This document shows positions 5,997-6,520 of a stretch of 6,520 nucleotides of DNA, piece after piece. Made by a program: the position numbers and the translations under genes. The stretch is taken from contig JAPUHZ010000356.1 of the NCBI GenBank assembly GCA_027297485.1, forward strand, positions 1-6,520. The letters run 5' to 3'. The stretch is from Deltaproteobacteria bacterium (GTDB lineage Bacteria; Desulfobacterota_B; Binatia; UBA9968). The notes beneath the pieces were generated by a model. That model was not told where the DNA came from, did not search any database, and saw only the letters and a list, made by a program, of their open reading frames with translations. The stretch's first letter is position 1. Each line of letters begins with the position of its first letter.

Positions 5997-6520
5997 ATGT
6001 CTGAAAGTATCAAGCGCTTTGAGGCGGATACGGAAGTTCGCCCGACAGCCCGCGGATGGAGGTTCGACCCAAGCCCCGCCATCTGGCTGGCGATCGCCGT
6101 CATTCTGCTCTTTCTTATCGTCGGGCCCATGTATTTTCTCATCAAGGAGAGCTTTCTCTCCCCAGATGAGCAGGGCCAGGGCTGGACGCTTAACAACTTT
6201 ATTGAGGCTTTTAGCAACCCTCTCTACTATGGGCCGATCTTCTGGACTCTTGTCATTTCAGTCTCGGTCGGCCTGATCAGTCTGGTCATCGGGGCAGGCA
6301 TGGCCTGGGCGGTCAGCCGCACCGATATACCGTTTCCTGGGACTATCCGTACTGCAACCTTAGTCTCGTTTGTGACTCCCCCTTTTCTGGGTGCGGTCGC
6401 CTGGGTTTTCCTGGCAGGCCCCAGAGTGGGCTGGCTCAACATCCTATATCGCATTCTCACCGGAGCCGGTGAAGACGCCTACCTTTTTGACATCTTCACC
6501 ATGGGAGGGCTGGTCTTCGC
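5997..6520 (+). CDS. ABC transporter permease, 5' part (Fbp/Pot type)
   Basis: The frame opens at ATG 5997 and runs off the window after 174 codons without a stop. GGGAAGA at 5980-5986 serves as ribosome binding site with a 10-bp gap. A basic cytoplasmic N-terminus (about 1-27) leads into membrane segment 1 (about 28-50, IWLAIAVILLFLIVGPMYFL). An outer loop with the WTLNNFIEAFSNP motif typical of Fbp/Pot permeases follows, then segment 2 (about 81-106), the short SRTDIPFPGTIR inner loop, and segment 3 (about 117-141, including SFVTPPFLGAVAW). In relatives of about 550 residues this unit is duplicated. It would form the membrane channel for the preceding binding protein, with an ATPase expected downstream. 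The gene starts 80 bp after the binding-protein stop, across the hairpin. Substrate unknown. Confidence 0.88.
   Translation, partial: MSESIKRFEADTEVRPTARGWRFDPSPAIWLAIAVILLFLIVGPMYFLIKESFLSPDEQGQGWTLNNFIEAFSNPLYYGPIFWTLVISVSVGLISLVIGAGMAWAVSRTDIPFPGTIRTATLVSFVTPPFLGAVAWVFLAGPRVGWLNILYRILTGAGEDAYLFDIFTMGGLVF

Overview
The window reads as a bacterial chromosome or metagenome contig with every recognisable gene on the + strand. Gene content is typical of an uncultured soil, sediment or groundwater bacterium: an SDR dehydrogenase with an enolase-superfamily enzyme, an Fbp/Pot-type ABC importer, and a cytidylate kinase-like protein. My guess is a Desulfobacterota / Rokubacteria / Tectomicrobia-like lineage. 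This is inferred from gene style only; no rRNA or marker gene is present.

Layout. (1) 1-506: 3' part of a short-chain dehydrogenase/reductase (SDR), followed 8 bp later by a complete mandelate racemase/muconate lactonizing enzyme family gene (515-1612, TTG start). The two form a probable catabolic operon for a hydroxy-acid or lactone-type substrate. (2) 1613-2151: non-coding stretch with a perfect 20-bp palindrome after the operon, a threefold heptamer repeat and three consecutive small stem-loops. (3) 2152-2994: an AT-richer alpha/beta hydrolase that lines up with RhlA/PhaG, including near-identical positions of the catalytic triad. (4) 2995-3680: long gene-free stretch with an 11-bp tandem repeat that looks like mobile-element debris. 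(5) 3681-4505: cytidylate kinase-like domain fused to a C-terminal BON domain, with a strong Shine-Dalgarno. (6) 4629-4823: a 64-codon N-terminal stub of an ATP-grasp (succinyl-CoA synthetase beta-like) gene that ends in three consecutive in-frame stops. (7) 4900-6520: exported solute-binding protein, a GC-rich hairpin, then an ABC permease running off the window end. This is the front of an importer operon.

The SDR/enolase pair and the importer could belong to one uptake-and-degradation strategy for organic acids, but nothing in the sequence links them directly. The middle of the window looks like a mosaic: an AT-rich hydrolase, a gene stub and repeats separated by long spacers. No CRISPR array, tRNA, rRNA or intact transposase was seen. 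The points most worth checking are the SDR that lacks its catalytic Ser and Tyr, the orphan RhlA-like hydrolase, the kinase-BON fusion and the ATP-grasp stub.
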